Of a stretch of 64,000 nt of DNA, positions 1-12,075 are shown one piece after another (position 1 is the stretch's first letter; each line of letters opens with the position of its first letter). The position numbers and the translations under genes were made by a program. The stretch covers positions 47,551,289 through 47,615,288 of the forward strand of contig NC_092346.1 in NCBI RefSeq assembly GCF_963676685.1, read 5' to 3'. Source of the DNA: Mytilus edulis. Its lineage: Eukaryota > Mollusca > Bivalvia > Mytilida > Mytilidae. The notes beneath the pieces are model-generated. The model saw only the letters and a program-made list of their open reading frames with translations. It did no database searches and was not told the DNA's origin.

Positions 1-1768
1 TAATTATTAATACTAGTTCACCGACTTGTATTTCTGTCATACTTCCCAGAACGATTTTTTCCTTGTTTATATTTTCAATCGTTTGTTTAATGAATTCACT
101 TATTCTTTTGGTCTGAGTATAAAGGGGGAAACAGAAAGGTCTAAATAATTTATTTCTTCATTTCATACGATGAGCTTCTAGCTCCTTTGACCAACTTAGG
201 ATGGTAAAAAACTTCCAGAAATATTGAATCTTTATTCAAACATTTGTTTACATTTACTAATGCTACAGAAGGATGCCTCCTTAAGGTCACAATTAAATAA
301 GAAGATGTGGTAGGAGGGTCAATTAGACAACTTTACATCTAATTTACAATGAATAAAAACTGAAGGGCATGTAAAGGGTTTTTGAAAAACGAACAGTTCC
401 TTCACAAAAAAAAGAAAACAAATGCAACCAAGTCAATTGGCCTTTAGAATCATTAGGTATCTAGCCTTTACAATAAGGAATGTTTACATATAAGAGAATA
501 CCCTGTAAATAACAGCTTTGAAAAGAATGTGTAAATAGCAACAATAAAATCTTCAATAGAATATGATATTCCTTAATTATTTGTTATCTTTGATACAACC
601 ACTTCATGTTACCTGTGAACTGTATGTGTCATTAGTCGGTATTGACGGCTTTTCAAAAGGTGTTTTAAAAAAGTAATCGAGCTTGATAAGGTGTGCTGAT
701 TTGAAAAATAGATTACTAAAATATCAGTTAAAGATCTATTGATTTATTGAAAGAGCTGAACTTCATCCACCTGAATTGTTGTGTGAAAATAATCGCATTG
801 CAAGATGACGGATAATATTCTGTTTATATCTAAAATCTAAGCACAAGTGTTAACTGTGTCAAAATGAAATCAGTCTAAATAATAAAGTTTACGATAAACG
901 TAATGAAAATGTAAACATCTTCGTTTTTTCGTGTTTTAAACTCGTCATAGAAACCAGAATTACAATTATGCTCGTCAGGAAGGCATCTCAACTGAAAGTA
1001 GAAATTATGCTCTTACCTCCCGGAAATAGAATACACTTGCTGTAAACTGTATATGACTAGACCCATGACGCTCCTATGTCAATAAATGTGTTCAATATCA
1101 AAGCTTACACAAAAAAGACTACATTTATTTTTTATCTAAACATCATAAAACAATTTACAGTTACGCATACATTATCTAATCTGTTCTGACGATGCACTCT
1201 TGTCAATAAATGGAATTTCCAATAAGTGTCGTTCAATGTTTATCTAGAAAGTTTAAACTTCAAAGAAAAAATAAAATGACCTATAACCGTTATTCTATTT
1301 AAAATTATCGTTCTTATAACTGTAGATAGACACATATTAAACTGTGAACTTAAGTGAACATGTCTTTTTCAATTCGTCATCAATAAAAAAAACACACACA
1401 ACAGGACGATGCTTATCTGTTTTCCGTATGCAAATTGGTTAACCTTATTTGAGCATTCGATTCCAATGGGGAAAAGGGATCATAAATACCAATACAATAA
1501 AGATATAACGAGCGTAGAAATGCAACATTCATTTGGACGATTGATATATATTTCTATTTCACTTAAATCCGCCATATTCTGTGCATGCATATAACATAAG
1601 TATTGATAATTGTTTATGCATTTGTAAAATTGTAAAACAAATGACTTATATTTGAAAAGGTTAAAAATAATTCGCCACGTTAAGTTTAAATTAGCTAGTT
1701 ACGAATTTGCTAAACATATTTGCGTGTACTAGTAATAATGTTGGTTTGTGACAATTCATTCCTTTCAG
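1..1768 (+). other. Presumed intron 5 of gene A (left edge)
   Basis: By comparison with genes B and C, the exon upstream of the first visible gene A exon encodes an Ig-like domain and lies 1.6-3.2 kb further left, so this stretch should be intron. No exon-like open frame with splice sites homologous to the family is seen here. A degenerate copy of a dispersed repeat (aataagaagatgtgg-type end) sits near 297-335. Otherwise nothing recognisable. Confidence 0.5.
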
Positions 1769-1951
1769 GTGATGCATGCAAGGATAATACTGTCCCCCAT
1801 AGCAACCGTGTACATCCCACAAATTGTCATCATTATATACAGTGCCAAAATAAAAAACCTTATGGCCAGGCCTGTCAGGAAAACTTTTGTTTTGGAATAC
1901 ATACAGTAGAAACATGCAAACATTGCGATGAAGTTACATGTCCGACACAAA
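1769..1951 (+). CDS. Gene A exon: ChtBD2 domain 1
   Basis: The acceptor is tttcag before 1769 and the donor gtaagaaa follows 1951; phase 1 at both ends. It encodes a peritrophin-A-like domain with eight cysteines in the spacing C-x15-C-x5-C-x9-C-x4-C-x8-C-x2-C-x4-C and the aromatic-rich HPTNC core typical of ChtBD2. The fourth-to-sixth Cys arrangement departs from the six-Cys family norm by two extra Cys. An antisense open frame over it is a shadow. Confidence 0.85.
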
Positions 1952-4900
1952 GTAAGAAATAAATGAAATCGATTTTAAAATTTGGTGATGAATAACAAAG
2001 TTCATTCTGTTATATTTCGTTGGTTTAGGCCATGTCTAATTTCATTTCATTGTGCACGTCTATTTTGCAAACAGTTTTAATATGAATTAATGAACAAAAA
2101 CACCAAAAACAATCCAAAAACGTTTTGTGACGTCATGCTGTTTCTAAATTTCATAAATTCAAATATGGCATAACGTTTGTGCCTTTTCGCCATCGTATGT
2201 GACGTCACATTTTTTTAATTACGTTGACGCCTGGACTGATTCGGGTGTGTCTATTCTGTGTTAAACTTTAATAGCATTATGTATTCGGGTTTAGTTTTCT
2301 GTAATTAGTTAATACTTCAGTTTCATTATGTATATCTCTTTCATATTCATTTGTTAAAATTTACTGTTTGCAATAGCATGAATTGTTCTATATAATAAGG
2401 ATTTTCTTATCCCGGGCATAAAAACAATGCCGTATTTGGCAAAACCTTTTCAACTTTTTATCTTCAGTGCTGTACAACTTTGTACCTTTTTCACTTCCGA
2501 TCTTTTATATCTGGGCGTTATGTATTCGGGTTTAGTTTTCTGTAATTAGTTAATACTTCAGTTTCTTTATGTATATCTCTTTCATATTCATTTGATAAAA
2601 TTTACTGTTTGCAATAGCATGAATTGTTCTATATAATAAGAATGTTCTTATCCCGGGCATAAAAACAATGCCGTATTTGGCGAAACCTTTTCAACTTTTG
2701 ATCTTCAGTGTTGTACAACTTTGTACTTTTTTCACTTTCGATCTTTTATATCTGGGCGTCACTTGTAAGTCTTGTGTGGACAAGGCGCGTTTTTGGCGTA
2801 TTGAATTTTAAACCTGATGCTTTTTGTTATCTATTAATCATGTTTTTCTTTGTCTAATGTGTTCTATTAATTTGTATTGTAGTCCTGTAATATTATGTTG
2901 TCATTTCAATGTTATATTTAACTTTGCCATTAAAGTGCGAGGTTTGGCATGCCACAAAACCAGGTTCAACCCACCACTTTTATTCCAATTTAAAAGTGTC
3001 CTGTACCAAGTCAGGAAGATGGCCATTGTTATATTATTGTTCGTTTCTGTGTGTGTTGCATTTTAACGTTGAGTCGTTTGTGTTTTCTCTTATTTTTGAG
3101 AAATTGAGATAAGACGTGGCACGGTACTTGTCTATCCCAAATTCATGTATTTGGTTTTCATGTTATATTTGTTATTCTCGTGGTGTTTTGTCTGATGCTT
3201 GGTCCGTTTCTGTGTGTTACGTTTCGGTGTTATGTCGTTGTTCTCCTCTTATATTTAATGCGTTTCCCTCGGTTTTAGTTTGTTACCCCGATTTTGTTTT
3301 TTGTCCATGGATTTATGAGTTTTGAACAGCGGTATACTACTGTTGCCTTTATTTGTATAAAAAAAAACATTTTTTTAGTAAAAATAAGCATGTACGAAAT
3401 ACCAAACGATCAGGCTGAAGTATAGCTTTTTAAGTGGTAATTGTATTGACTAACAGAAATTTTACTTACAGCTTAAAAAACGTAAAAGCTTAGCAAATTT
3501 CGATCATAGCTATAGACATGGAATATCAAGCTTTCAACTACATTTGAAGCATGCATACTTTAATTAAACTTTAAAATTATGTCGCATCAAGCATCACAGA
3601 AAATGGATTAAATGTCTAAATAAATGTCGGTTGCAGTTAAGTTGAAACCTTTTTAGTTCATTATTTGAATAAGAAGATGTGACACCTCTCCACAGAGAAT
3701 AAATGACAAAGAAGTTAACAACTAAATGTCACCGTAAGCTTCATATTTGAATAAGACGATGTTATATGATTGTGAATAGGATTACTATCTGATATGCATA
3801 GACCTTATGAGGTAGACGGAAGCAACAATAGGTCAAAGGGTTTCATTATTACCAAATACCACAGACAGAAAATAACCTTGTTATAGCAGACCGACTACCC
3901 GATTTATGCAAACACAAATAACATAAAACAAATAGGGCATACATCAATCATTGCCAACCATTACTTTCAGACTCCGGACTTGAACCTTTCATTTAATGAG
4001 ACGTGGATTAACATGTATGCGTGCGCTTAACTATCTTTTAACCTTTTTAATAATATAACAGTTCAACAGATCAATTTGAAAATACTTGACAAATTAAAAC
4101 ACTTACCTTTAAAAAAACATTCACAAACAAAGAAAACATAAAGTACCAGTCTAAGATCATACATTTACGGAAGTAATTATCCTTTGTTAGAAATGTAGAT
4201 TGTAGAATTATCAAATAATTTTAAATGATTTCCGTCAGTACCTTTTACACCGAAACATATCGAGTAACTGAAATATATCATAGTAATAATAACAATTATT
4301 TTTTTCTCCCAAATCATAACAAATATATTCATGCATCATATTTGAATATTTTGTTTTCTATTAAAGGTATCTCTTGTGCAAATGTGACAGTCGTTCAGCA
4401 GGTAATATGTAAATTAAAACAGAATAAACTTATTATAGCTGACTATGCGGTATGGGCTTTGCTCATTGTTGAAGGCCGTACGGTGACCTATAGTTTTTAA
4501 TGTCTGTGTCATTTTGGTCTTTTGTGGATAGTTGTCTCATTGGCAATCATACCACATCTTCTTTTTTATATTATAGCTAGAGAAATTACCATATGTCAAA
4601 TGTACCGATAGCATATAGTGTGTAGCACCTATCAAATTAAAGCATGTGATATAAGAACATATTTAGTAAACTCAATTGCTTTACAGTATATCTTTATGGA
4701 ACACCTGAAATTACCTAGATGGTTTTTTTTTGGGGAGGGGGCGGGGGGTTCGCGTAGCTCAGTATTTTTTTGATGTTGTGTTCTGTGTACTGTTTTTTTC
4801 GTTATTGTCTTTTCTTTGTGTTTGCCATGACGTTTTAAGTTTTATTTCGACTTATGAATTTGAATGTCATTTTGGTATCTCTCGACTCTCTTTTAAAAAC

Positions 4901-7656
4901 ATATAGATCCATTACGAACAAAAATATAGATGTTAAGTTTATGTTTGTTATTGTTTCCTATATTTGATAGTGTCTTAACGTTTCTTCAAGAAACGCTTAA
5001 CTAGTAACTGTAGTTAATATAAATGCAGAACCCGGCTTTGATACATTAACCACAGTTTTTGATATATTATAGTAGGGAAACCTACAAATGTTTATAAAAG
5101 CAACAGATTGTATTGATGTTTTTATCTCTTAAATCAATTAGGAATAGAAAAAAAATCAAGTTTACAAACGGAATATTGGGTAATCGATCGCACGAACTCA
5201 TAAAATGGGTAACAATGGTTGCATCGACAGGATAGGTTTCTTCTGCTGTACATGAAGCACCCACTGTACGAATTCAAATTTAGTGAAAGTATCACAATCG
5301 GTAAAATAACAGACCAAACGACTTTATCAAAACTACAGATAAACAATTTTTACTAGAATCCTTTACATCAATGTTTATCAGTGCTCCATTTGAACTTGGT
5401 GTTGTGGAAGGCATTTGGATACAAAATTGCAAACTTTACATGTTTTAACAAAATTTGCATTGAAAGAATATCGGTAATCCATTTGACAAAATACCTAGCT
5501 GTACTTCAAAACAAATTTCAAATCGGTTAAAGGTGTTTTTCTTTTTTACTTTGGGATAATTTGTAATTTTGTAATTATTCAGGCTTTATCAATTTATGAC
5601 CAATTTGGAAGTAAAGGAAATTATTTTGTTAGAACCTTTAAGTACACACATTTCGCTACATGACAGATCAAAAGAGCATTTGAAAATACCGTATAGCGGG
5701 CTATTTTCGCGGATAGAACAAAATCGTCAAAATAAATTCCGCCAATTTAAAACGGCACATTCAAAGGTATTTATAAGGTTTTGAATCCGCCAAAATAAAA
5801 ACCGGCAAAATATTTCGTATTCCTTGTTCAATGAAAATCGCGAAATTTTACACCCGCGAAAATAACCCGCTACACGGTAGTTCTGGTGGGAAATAAGATA
5901 GAGGAGAGACCAATTGCCCCTTATCTTTTGCTTTTTTTGTAATCATAGTCTATCATTATTTGTGTGTAAAGTAATGCCAGTACTTATAACAAAGGAAGGG
6001 AATGTCAACAGAATGTGTTAAACATTTTTTTAAAGTCCTCGCAAATCAATTCATTAATTACTTTTACAGCAGAACAAAGTCAATATGACATTACACTCTG
6101 ATCAAATTGTTGGTCTAACTTCCCCAAGAACTTCACACCTCCATACTTGCACCGGTGTTATTGGCAACCTAACGGGAGACATTAAGGTTGAAATACAGTT
6201 GGCAGGAAATGCTAACTATCAATCAATAAGTCCTAGTTATTCAACTATCACAGATACAACAGTCAACTGTGAAATTATGAGAATCCTCAAGTTTTGGATT
6301 GGATTCACTACGGCTATGTACAATGCAACTATCAGATGTCAAGTAACAAATGGTATTTTTCCTGATGCTTCGCCTAAATACTATAGCAGTGAAACTCTTC
6401 AACTTGTTTCAAGTAAGTGGGAACTCGTGTAGAATAAGAAGTATTTTTTATTAAATGAAAATAAAACAAGCAAAGAAGACCACTTCTGTGAAACCGTGAA
6501 CACCTTTCACAAACATATGGATAAATATCAGAAAAAAAAGGCTAATTCATTAATCAAAACAACTTAATTCTTTTACGACTTTGATAATTTAATAGACCCC
6601 TTAATGTCATTTGTTGTTAGACTTTTTTTTACATTTTTAAATAGGTCATATTCACCCGACTTCCCGCATATTTAAACTTGATATCAAATTACACACATAC
6701 AACTTGGAATCATTATCAAGAGTCAAAGAAGTTATACATTAAATTGACAATTTTTTTTTTTATTTAAACCAAGTTTACACATGTATCAATTCCATTGCAC
6801 TTATTTTATTTTGTATTTCCATTTATCTACAACGACTACAAAAAAACACTGCAAAAATGAATATTTGGATAAATAAACGACAATACTTTTTATTTTTAAC
6901 AATCCTTCCCTTTGTAAGATCATAAGTTTACAAAAGCATGTAATTCTTAAACTTAAATATGATAACCGAGGACAAAATTTCAAGGAAAAATCCTTAAAAA
7001 GTGTATTTAGAACTACATATTGGTGTTTTAACATCCTTTTTAGATGATGTATTATAATATTCAAATGAACGATATTTTCGGGAGTTTGTAAACATATGAC
7101 TTTGGAAACTAATGTCCTGACCTTGCACGATGTGAACAGTAAAATAATTTTTTAAAAACTCCGAGGAAATTCAATACCGAACGGCCTTAATCAAAGATCA
7201 AAATCAAAAACACATGAACTTTTTGCGTAGTGGTTTGTAATTTGCTTATTGTGTTGTTCCTCTTTCACTTTTGACATTATATTGGTAATCTCCGAATAAA
7301 AGTATTTCATTGAAATTTTGGATTTTTTATTGCAACTGCATGTATACCTGTGTATATCGAGCATTTTACTAGAAATACTTTCAATTTGTATATATTGCAC
7401 GGAGTGTCTGCCAAGGTTTCAATTGATATTAGACTCCTGATGATCTTGTGATAACAAAACTATCATTTCAGATGACTTTTGTGAACAGAATTTAAATGGA
7501 ACCATAACCAACAAATATCATCATCCAACAACCTGTCATAGATATGTTACTTGTGAAGATAGAGCACCCTCTGTTCAAGCATGTCCAGGCAATATTTGCT
7601 TTAGTTTAGAAAAAGATTATTGTGATTATTGCTCTCATGTAAAAACTTGTCCGTAG
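1769..7656 (+). CDS. Gene A, 3' part: Ig-like/chitin-binding type II membrane protein
   Basis: Spliced coding region 1769-1951, 4367-4401, 6073-6412, 7472-7656. These four exons match in order, length (183, 35, 340, 185 nt) and phase (1-1, 1-0, 0-1, 1-stop) the last four exons of genes B and C. They encode the first ChtBD2 domain, a short Cys-containing linker, the second Ig-like domain and the terminal ChtBD2 domain, ending at TAG. All junctions have GT/AG and no in-frame stop is seen. The cytoplasmic tail, transmembrane helix, stalk and first Ig-like domain must lie left of the window. The protein would be an extracellular, C-terminus-out chitin or glycan binder. It is closer to gene C than to the adjacent gene B, including in the 3' UTR. 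No AATAAA is seen soon after the stop; a palindromic insertion begins 133 bp downstream. Function is inferred from domains only. Confidence 0.8.
2225..3356 (+). repeat. Dispersed repeat R3 with a 241-bp internal tandem duplication
   Basis: Two units of about 241 bp (about 2279-2519 and 2520-2760) follow each other with only scattered mismatches. They are followed by about 600 bp that recurs in reverse at 23885-24395 and 63690-64000 and in part at 16790-16885. The right end reads ...ggtatactactgttgcc. It lies in the intron between the ChtBD2-1 and linker exons of gene A. Small open frames across it look non-coding. Confidence 0.75.
4367..4401 (+). CDS. Gene A exon: 35-nt linker micro-exon
   Basis: Acceptor attaaag, donor gtaatatg. 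It is the same length as the matching exons in B and C and encodes about 12 residues with one conserved Cys and an N-glycosylation sequon (NVT). Entry phase 1, exit phase 0. It is far too short for an ORF scan and is supported by exact length, flanking splice sites and residue conservation across three paralogues. Confidence 0.8.
4433..4565 (+). repeat. Dispersed repeat R1 fragment
   Basis: Begins just downstream of the micro-exon with tatagctgactatgcgg and ends with the motif ttgtctcattggcaatcat followed by accacatcttct. The same end recurs at 40985-41130 and, inverted, at 12765-13000, 24865-25060, 57440-57650 and elsewhere in the window. Confidence 0.7.
4732..4894 (+). repeat. Degenerate copy of the Penelope-like 3' tail, with G-run
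   Basis: After a G-rich run (4732-4748; G4, G5 and G6 tracts) the sequence follows the order gttcg-gt/cgttgctcag, a T-rich stretch, ccatgacgtt, tttatga and ggtatct. That order also occurs in the 3' tails at 12090-12485 and 47890-48150, so it reads as a worn copy of that tail. Confidence 0.5.
5687..5879. mobile_element. Short MITE with TA target-site duplication
   Basis: About 24-bp terminal inverted repeats (ccgtatagcgggctattttc at the left, its near-perfect complement at the right) are flanked by TA on both sides. The 190-bp element has no coding capacity. TA duplication suggests mobilisation by a Tc1/mariner-type transposase. It lies in intron 7 of gene A. Confidence 0.75.
6073..6412 (+). 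CDS. Gene A exon: Ig-like domain 2
   Basis: Encodes about 113 residues with three conserved Cys: one in HTC, one 40 residues later (NCE) and one 63 residues after the first (IRC). It has the DQIVGLTS, GDIxVEI and YNATIRC segments seen in genes B and C. The Cys spacing and the strand-like alternation fit an Ig-like fold, but the usual C-strand Trp is not where expected. The acceptor is a tandem cag-cag, so an extra Gln codon (6070) may be included. Donor gtaagtgg. Confidence 0.82.
7472..7656 (+). CDS. Gene A terminal exon: ChtBD2 domain 2 and stop
   Basis: Acceptor atttcag, phase 1 entry, ends at TAG. Eight Cys in the spacing C-x17-C-x5-C-x9-C-x4-C-x7-C-x2-C-x5-C, and the HHPTTC core. The last Cys lies two codons from the stop, so the domain is the extreme C-terminus. 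The first about 60 bp of 3' UTR can be aligned by eye with gene C. Confidence 0.85.
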
Positions 7657-9539
7657 TTAAACCGACTACCTTGAAACTTGTTTGATTTTTCACATCTGTA
7701 TTTATATGAACAAATTTCAATTGATGATCTTGGTTATTGTTGATCGCCTTCGAAAAATTGCAGGAGAACAAAACTATCACACTACGTATAGAATCATATT
7801 CAAAACAGTGTAACTGTGGCCATTGATTGACAACCTTAAATTATCCCATTGACTGGGGCAGATTAGGTGAACGTGTGTCTGTAACGACAACTGCTCACTA
7901 CTTACTTATTATAGAATTTAAACTGTGGGGTCACCAAAGGTTCTTAAAGCCTTTAATATTAAAATAGTTCGAAAAATTAATCAGGAATAACTTTATGTTT
8001 TGATTTATATTATTGATATAAATCAAAACATCGTGTTTTTCCTGATTAGTTTTTCTAATTTCTTTATTTAGGTGTTGATAACCTTTTGTGACCCCACAGT
8101 TTAAGTGCCTTTAACAAGTACATAGTGAGCAGCGGTTGTTACAGCGAACGTTCACATAATCTGCCCCAGTCAATGGGATAATTTAAGGTTGTCAATCAAT
8201 GGCCACAGCTACACTGTTTTGAATATGATTCTAAATACCTTAAAATGCAATTTTGATCCAGTAAGAGAAAGACCATATATGTATCCAAAAACATATTGGC
8301 ATGCATTTTTGATTTAAATGGCATACCTTGTCATACAGACTTTTGTTAATAGGGAGCCAACAAACCAATATTTTTGGTTAATTTGATTACAAATAGAGAT
8401 ACAAAAGTTTGGACTCAAAATATAAGTAAAAAGGCATTGCATGTTTGTAAGGTTATATTCCATTTTGGGACTATAAATAGCTATAAGACTTTATAATACA
8501 CGGTCATATATTTCGGATTTACATAATTATACTTTCAGATAGTACAACTTTGATGTATATGCATAAATACTTCTATATATATTATTTCGGATAAAATACT
8601 GTATGTTCATATAAAGAAGTGGGCACTCTTCTTACCTTATTCATACACATGCTGTATATGGTACTCGGTAACTTCAGCTTTCGACAATTACTTTTTTCAT
8701 TTTTTTTCTACTTTGTATCATTTTATTACAAAACTAAAAGAACTGTTTATACATTCTTTCGAGAAAATATTGCTTTCTACTGTCCATTTCGAACTAAAAA
8801 TTATTTTATTATAAGACATTGAATGTATAAGTGCTAGTTTCAATCTGGACAAAAAACACTGACATGAGAGATGTGCATGCACAGTTAAGATGAGGTCAGC
8901 AGTATTGAGATACAGATGGATGGTCTTGTATCAGTATTCGGGGTGCATGTGTGTATATATATATATTTGTATGGGTTTTGTTTACATTTGTATGAATACA
9001 TGCATGTGTGTTGGTAAATATGATGTGTTGGTAAATATGATGTGTTGATGTTCTAAAGTGTTTTGTTTTCTTTTTCATTACTTTTTGTTTTCTTCTATTT
9101 AGGATTTTGATTATAATTAGTATTTCCTCTTATTTTGTATGTCTTTTCTTTTATACAATTGATACACACATTTTAAAATTAAAACGTGCAAATTGATGGA
9201 CAAACAATTTTCATATGTATTTAAATTTTACTTGAGCACAAACATTTTTTACACATTTTACTTATGATGCTCTCGACAAAAGTTGTTGGGTGAAAAAATT
9301 ATTCATTGTGAAATAACTTTTACATATAGATGTGTATGTTTTGTTAATGCTGCTTGGATATATATAATTGACCTATATATATCTATATTATTTATGCTAT
9401 TCTTGTTTAATCACTTTATTATATTATGTCGACTTTACGATTGGTAGTGTAAATTGAAGGGTTTTATCAGATATAGTTACAATAATTGATATTTTTACAA
9501 AATATGAGGATTTATATGAGATAAGTATATTATTAGCAC
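7657..9539. other. A-B intergenic DNA, proximal part
   Basis: Apart from the palindrome at 7789-8233 this holds AT-rich DNA, a short TA run (8957-8968) and a two- to three-fold tggtaaatatgatgtgt repeat near 9012-9048. No gene is recognised. Confidence 0.6.
7789..8233. mobile_element. 445-bp fold-back (palindromic) element
   Basis: The left arm from tagaatcatattc to ctgtggggtcacc (to about 7933) is repeated as its complement from ggtcacc-type sequence near 8085 to gaatatgattcta at 8233, with about 200-bp arms and a small AT-rich centre. Arms are roughly 90% alike by eye. No ORF. It starts 133 bp after the gene A stop codon. Confidence 0.8.
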
Positions 9540-10345
9540 ATCTTAAAAAGACAAACAATGGCTTTTTGAATGAAGATATGTGGGGAAATTTATTTCTTAT
9601 TCTATTAAAAGTAGAGGGGTAGCTTTTCTTTTGAAAAATACTTTTGAATTTGACATTCATGAGGAAACTATAGAGTTGTTTAGTTGTTTGGTTATTTCAT
9701 TATATCAGATATAATCATGCAGGACTTCCGTATAACTTTGGCAGCTATATATTGACCGAATAATGACGATCCAGTCTTTTTTGAGAACTTAAAAAACAAA
9801 ATATTCCACTACGGCATTTCTTCATTTGTAGTGTTGCGAGATTAGGCTGTTGTTCAAGATTATGACATGGACACATTGTACATTAGAATTGAAAATAACC
9901 CCCAATCAAAACCACGACACATGAGGTTATGTTTGACCTTGATTTGTTAGAAGGTACTCATGGCGTGGTTCAAATCACAAACAAAGTCGTTTGGACTACT
10001 TCAAGTACTGATATAGAAGCCGATACTCATGTGCTTTTACTTTTAGTTGATATTGAAAAAAACCTTATAATGGTCTTTTATTTTAGAGGTTTTGCAGTTT
10101 TATGGCTTTGATCATTCATTTATTAGTAAGATAAGAGCAGTCTTTTGGAAAGGTTGTAGTTATTAAAACTTTAGCACTTCCCATTTATTTTCAAGTTCTT
10201 ACTGTTCTTCCAACCCTCCACCCCTTCTCAGAAGGGGTTTTAAAACAGATTCAGAATATATTCCTCATTTTTTTTATGGAAAGGAAAACCTTATGAAGTT
10301 GACACAACAATGATATTGTGCGAACACTGTAATGGCGTCTCCAGA
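9540..10345 (+). pseudogene. LINE remnant (Tx1/L1-like endonuclease and RT end)
   Basis: Conceptual translation in shifting frames gives blocks in LINE order. Near 9597-9670 is KSRGVAFLLKN. At 9760-9905 is a stretch with DDPVFFENLKNKI, then VQDYDMDTLYIR. At 9950-10010 is YSWRGSN followed by KQSRLDYF, a signature of L1/Tx1 apurinic-type endonucleases. After a jump that skips most of the RT come VVVIKTLALPIYFQVLTVLP and LWKGKP near 10150-10290, matching the RT C-terminal region. Several stops and frameshifts and a large internal deletion make it dead. Clade assignment is from memory of the motifs. Confidence 0.75.
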
Positions 10346-11344
10346 TGTCTAATATTTCTATGTTTGTTATATTGTAAAAATGTCTTTGCTGTATTAATTA
10401 TTAGACACCACAAATAACTCTCCTTGAAAAGTTCTGATGCTTAGTTATATACAAAATTAGGGGGACAAAATCTTACACTTTAGGAGGGACGGATTACTTA
10501 ATTTAGCAGAAACAGTTAATCATTATAGAATGGATTAAAATGTATAGCGTTTTCTTGCCTTTCAGTGCAAAAGAAGTCATTTCAGGTATGTCACAGGATT
10601 TTGTCAATAGTAAAACAGTTAATAATAGGTTTTTGTGACTTAAATACCATATATACAAACTTAGGTGTGAGAACATATCCAACACACAAAAAGGTGGGAT
10701 AGAATTTTTAAAATATTGGATTACTGTTTCTTAACCCCTGTACAAAAGAAAAAAATGGATCAGATGTGGCATAATTTTGTAGAAACAGCTTTTAATTAAC
10801 AAAATCAAGTGTGATATTTGTACCATGTATTTAATTATATTTTTTTTGACTTGATCAATCTAACAAGTGTTACGTATTTTGTTCATATTTTGCGTCTAAA
10901 ACTGTAGTATATAATTTCACATGTTTCATCATGAAAGAAAACAAAATACAAAAAAAAGTATAAATTCATTAATTTATGTTACAACAATATTCGATAAACA
11001 TAAAAACTCTGCAATTGAAGTGCTAGTTAATGCAGATCAAATGTAGTTAATTAAAGATGTTTTACTAAAGTAAGTTACAAAATACATTTTGAATATATTT
11101 TTTTAATAATGTAATGCTCACACTTGTGTCTGCACTTATGCAATAGATTTTTTTTTTAATTTTACATCTATATAAGCCAATGTTAATACATGCTAGAAAA
11201 CTTGGCTTTAATTGTGATTTTAACAATGACAAATAATTACATGTTTATCGGAGGACATGAAACGACAATGTCTCAACAAAAATATATGTTGCTTTTTATT
11301 GTTTGTCAAAATATACTGTCAGACCGCAAGATATAGAAACCTTA
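10346..11344. other. AT-rich intergenic stretch
   Basis: No gene, inverted repeat or recognisable element seen. Confidence 0.5.
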
Positions 11345-12075
11345 AAAATAAAAGGCGATTACTAGTATATATTTTACCGACGAGGATATCATTGCCATGC
11401 TGAACTTTTTAATTGACAACATATTTGTTGAATTTGGAGGTTTGTTCTTTTAACAGACTATTGGAACCCCAATGGGTACCAATTGCGCTCCTCTACTTGC
11501 AAATTTGTTTCTTATATTTCTATGAAGCAGAATTTATCCAAGGGCTTGTACACAAAGGAGAAAAGAAATTAGCCCAGTCTTTTAATTTCACCTTTTGGTA
11601 TATTGATGATGTACTGTCTTTTAATGATAATAGATTCAGTGATCACTTACGTTTAATATATCCAAGTGAACTTGAAATTAAAGATACTACCGACACAGAT
11701 AAATCTGCTTCATATTTAGACCTTTTTCTCGAAATGACTACTGATGGTAGGTTGAATACCAAAATTTATGACAAACGCGATGATTTTAATTTCCCTATAG
11801 TCAACTTTCCATTTCTATGTAGCAACATCCTAGCGGCACCAGCATATTGAGTATATGTGTCTCAATTGATACGTTACTCTAGAGCTAGCTAAAAGTACGT
11901 TGATTTTGTTGAACAAGGAACACTACTTTCTCAAAAGTTGCTAAGACAGGGCTATGAATCAATCAAATTAAGGTCATCACTCGAGAAATTTTACGGTCGC
12001 CATCACGAGCTCATTGGCCTTTATGACAAAAGTGTGTCAGAAATCATATCTGATATTCTTCCTCAGTCAAAATAA
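11345..12075 (+). pseudogene. Penelope-like reverse transcriptase, decayed
   Basis: Translation across frames gives an RT palm with TIGTPMGTNCAPLLANLF (11459 onward), then after a frameshift the active-site box YIDD (about 11600-11611), followed by YLDLFLEM, KIYDKRDDFNFPIVNFPF and, beyond an in-frame stop near 11848, VYVSQLIRYSRA and KFYGRHHELIGLYDKSVSEI, ending at TAA (12075). At least one frameshift near 11507 and two internal stops inactivate it. The PMG and YIDD motifs and the C-terminal layout suggest a Penelope-like element, but another non-LTR class is possible. The 5' part, and any GIY-YIG endonuclease, is not seen. Confidence 0.75.

Noticed and set aside
1691..1950. Antisense open frames over ChtBD2 exons (also 29771-30049 and 50598-50921)
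   Set aside because: They are shadows of the Cys-rich plus-strand exons and have no splice or domain support.
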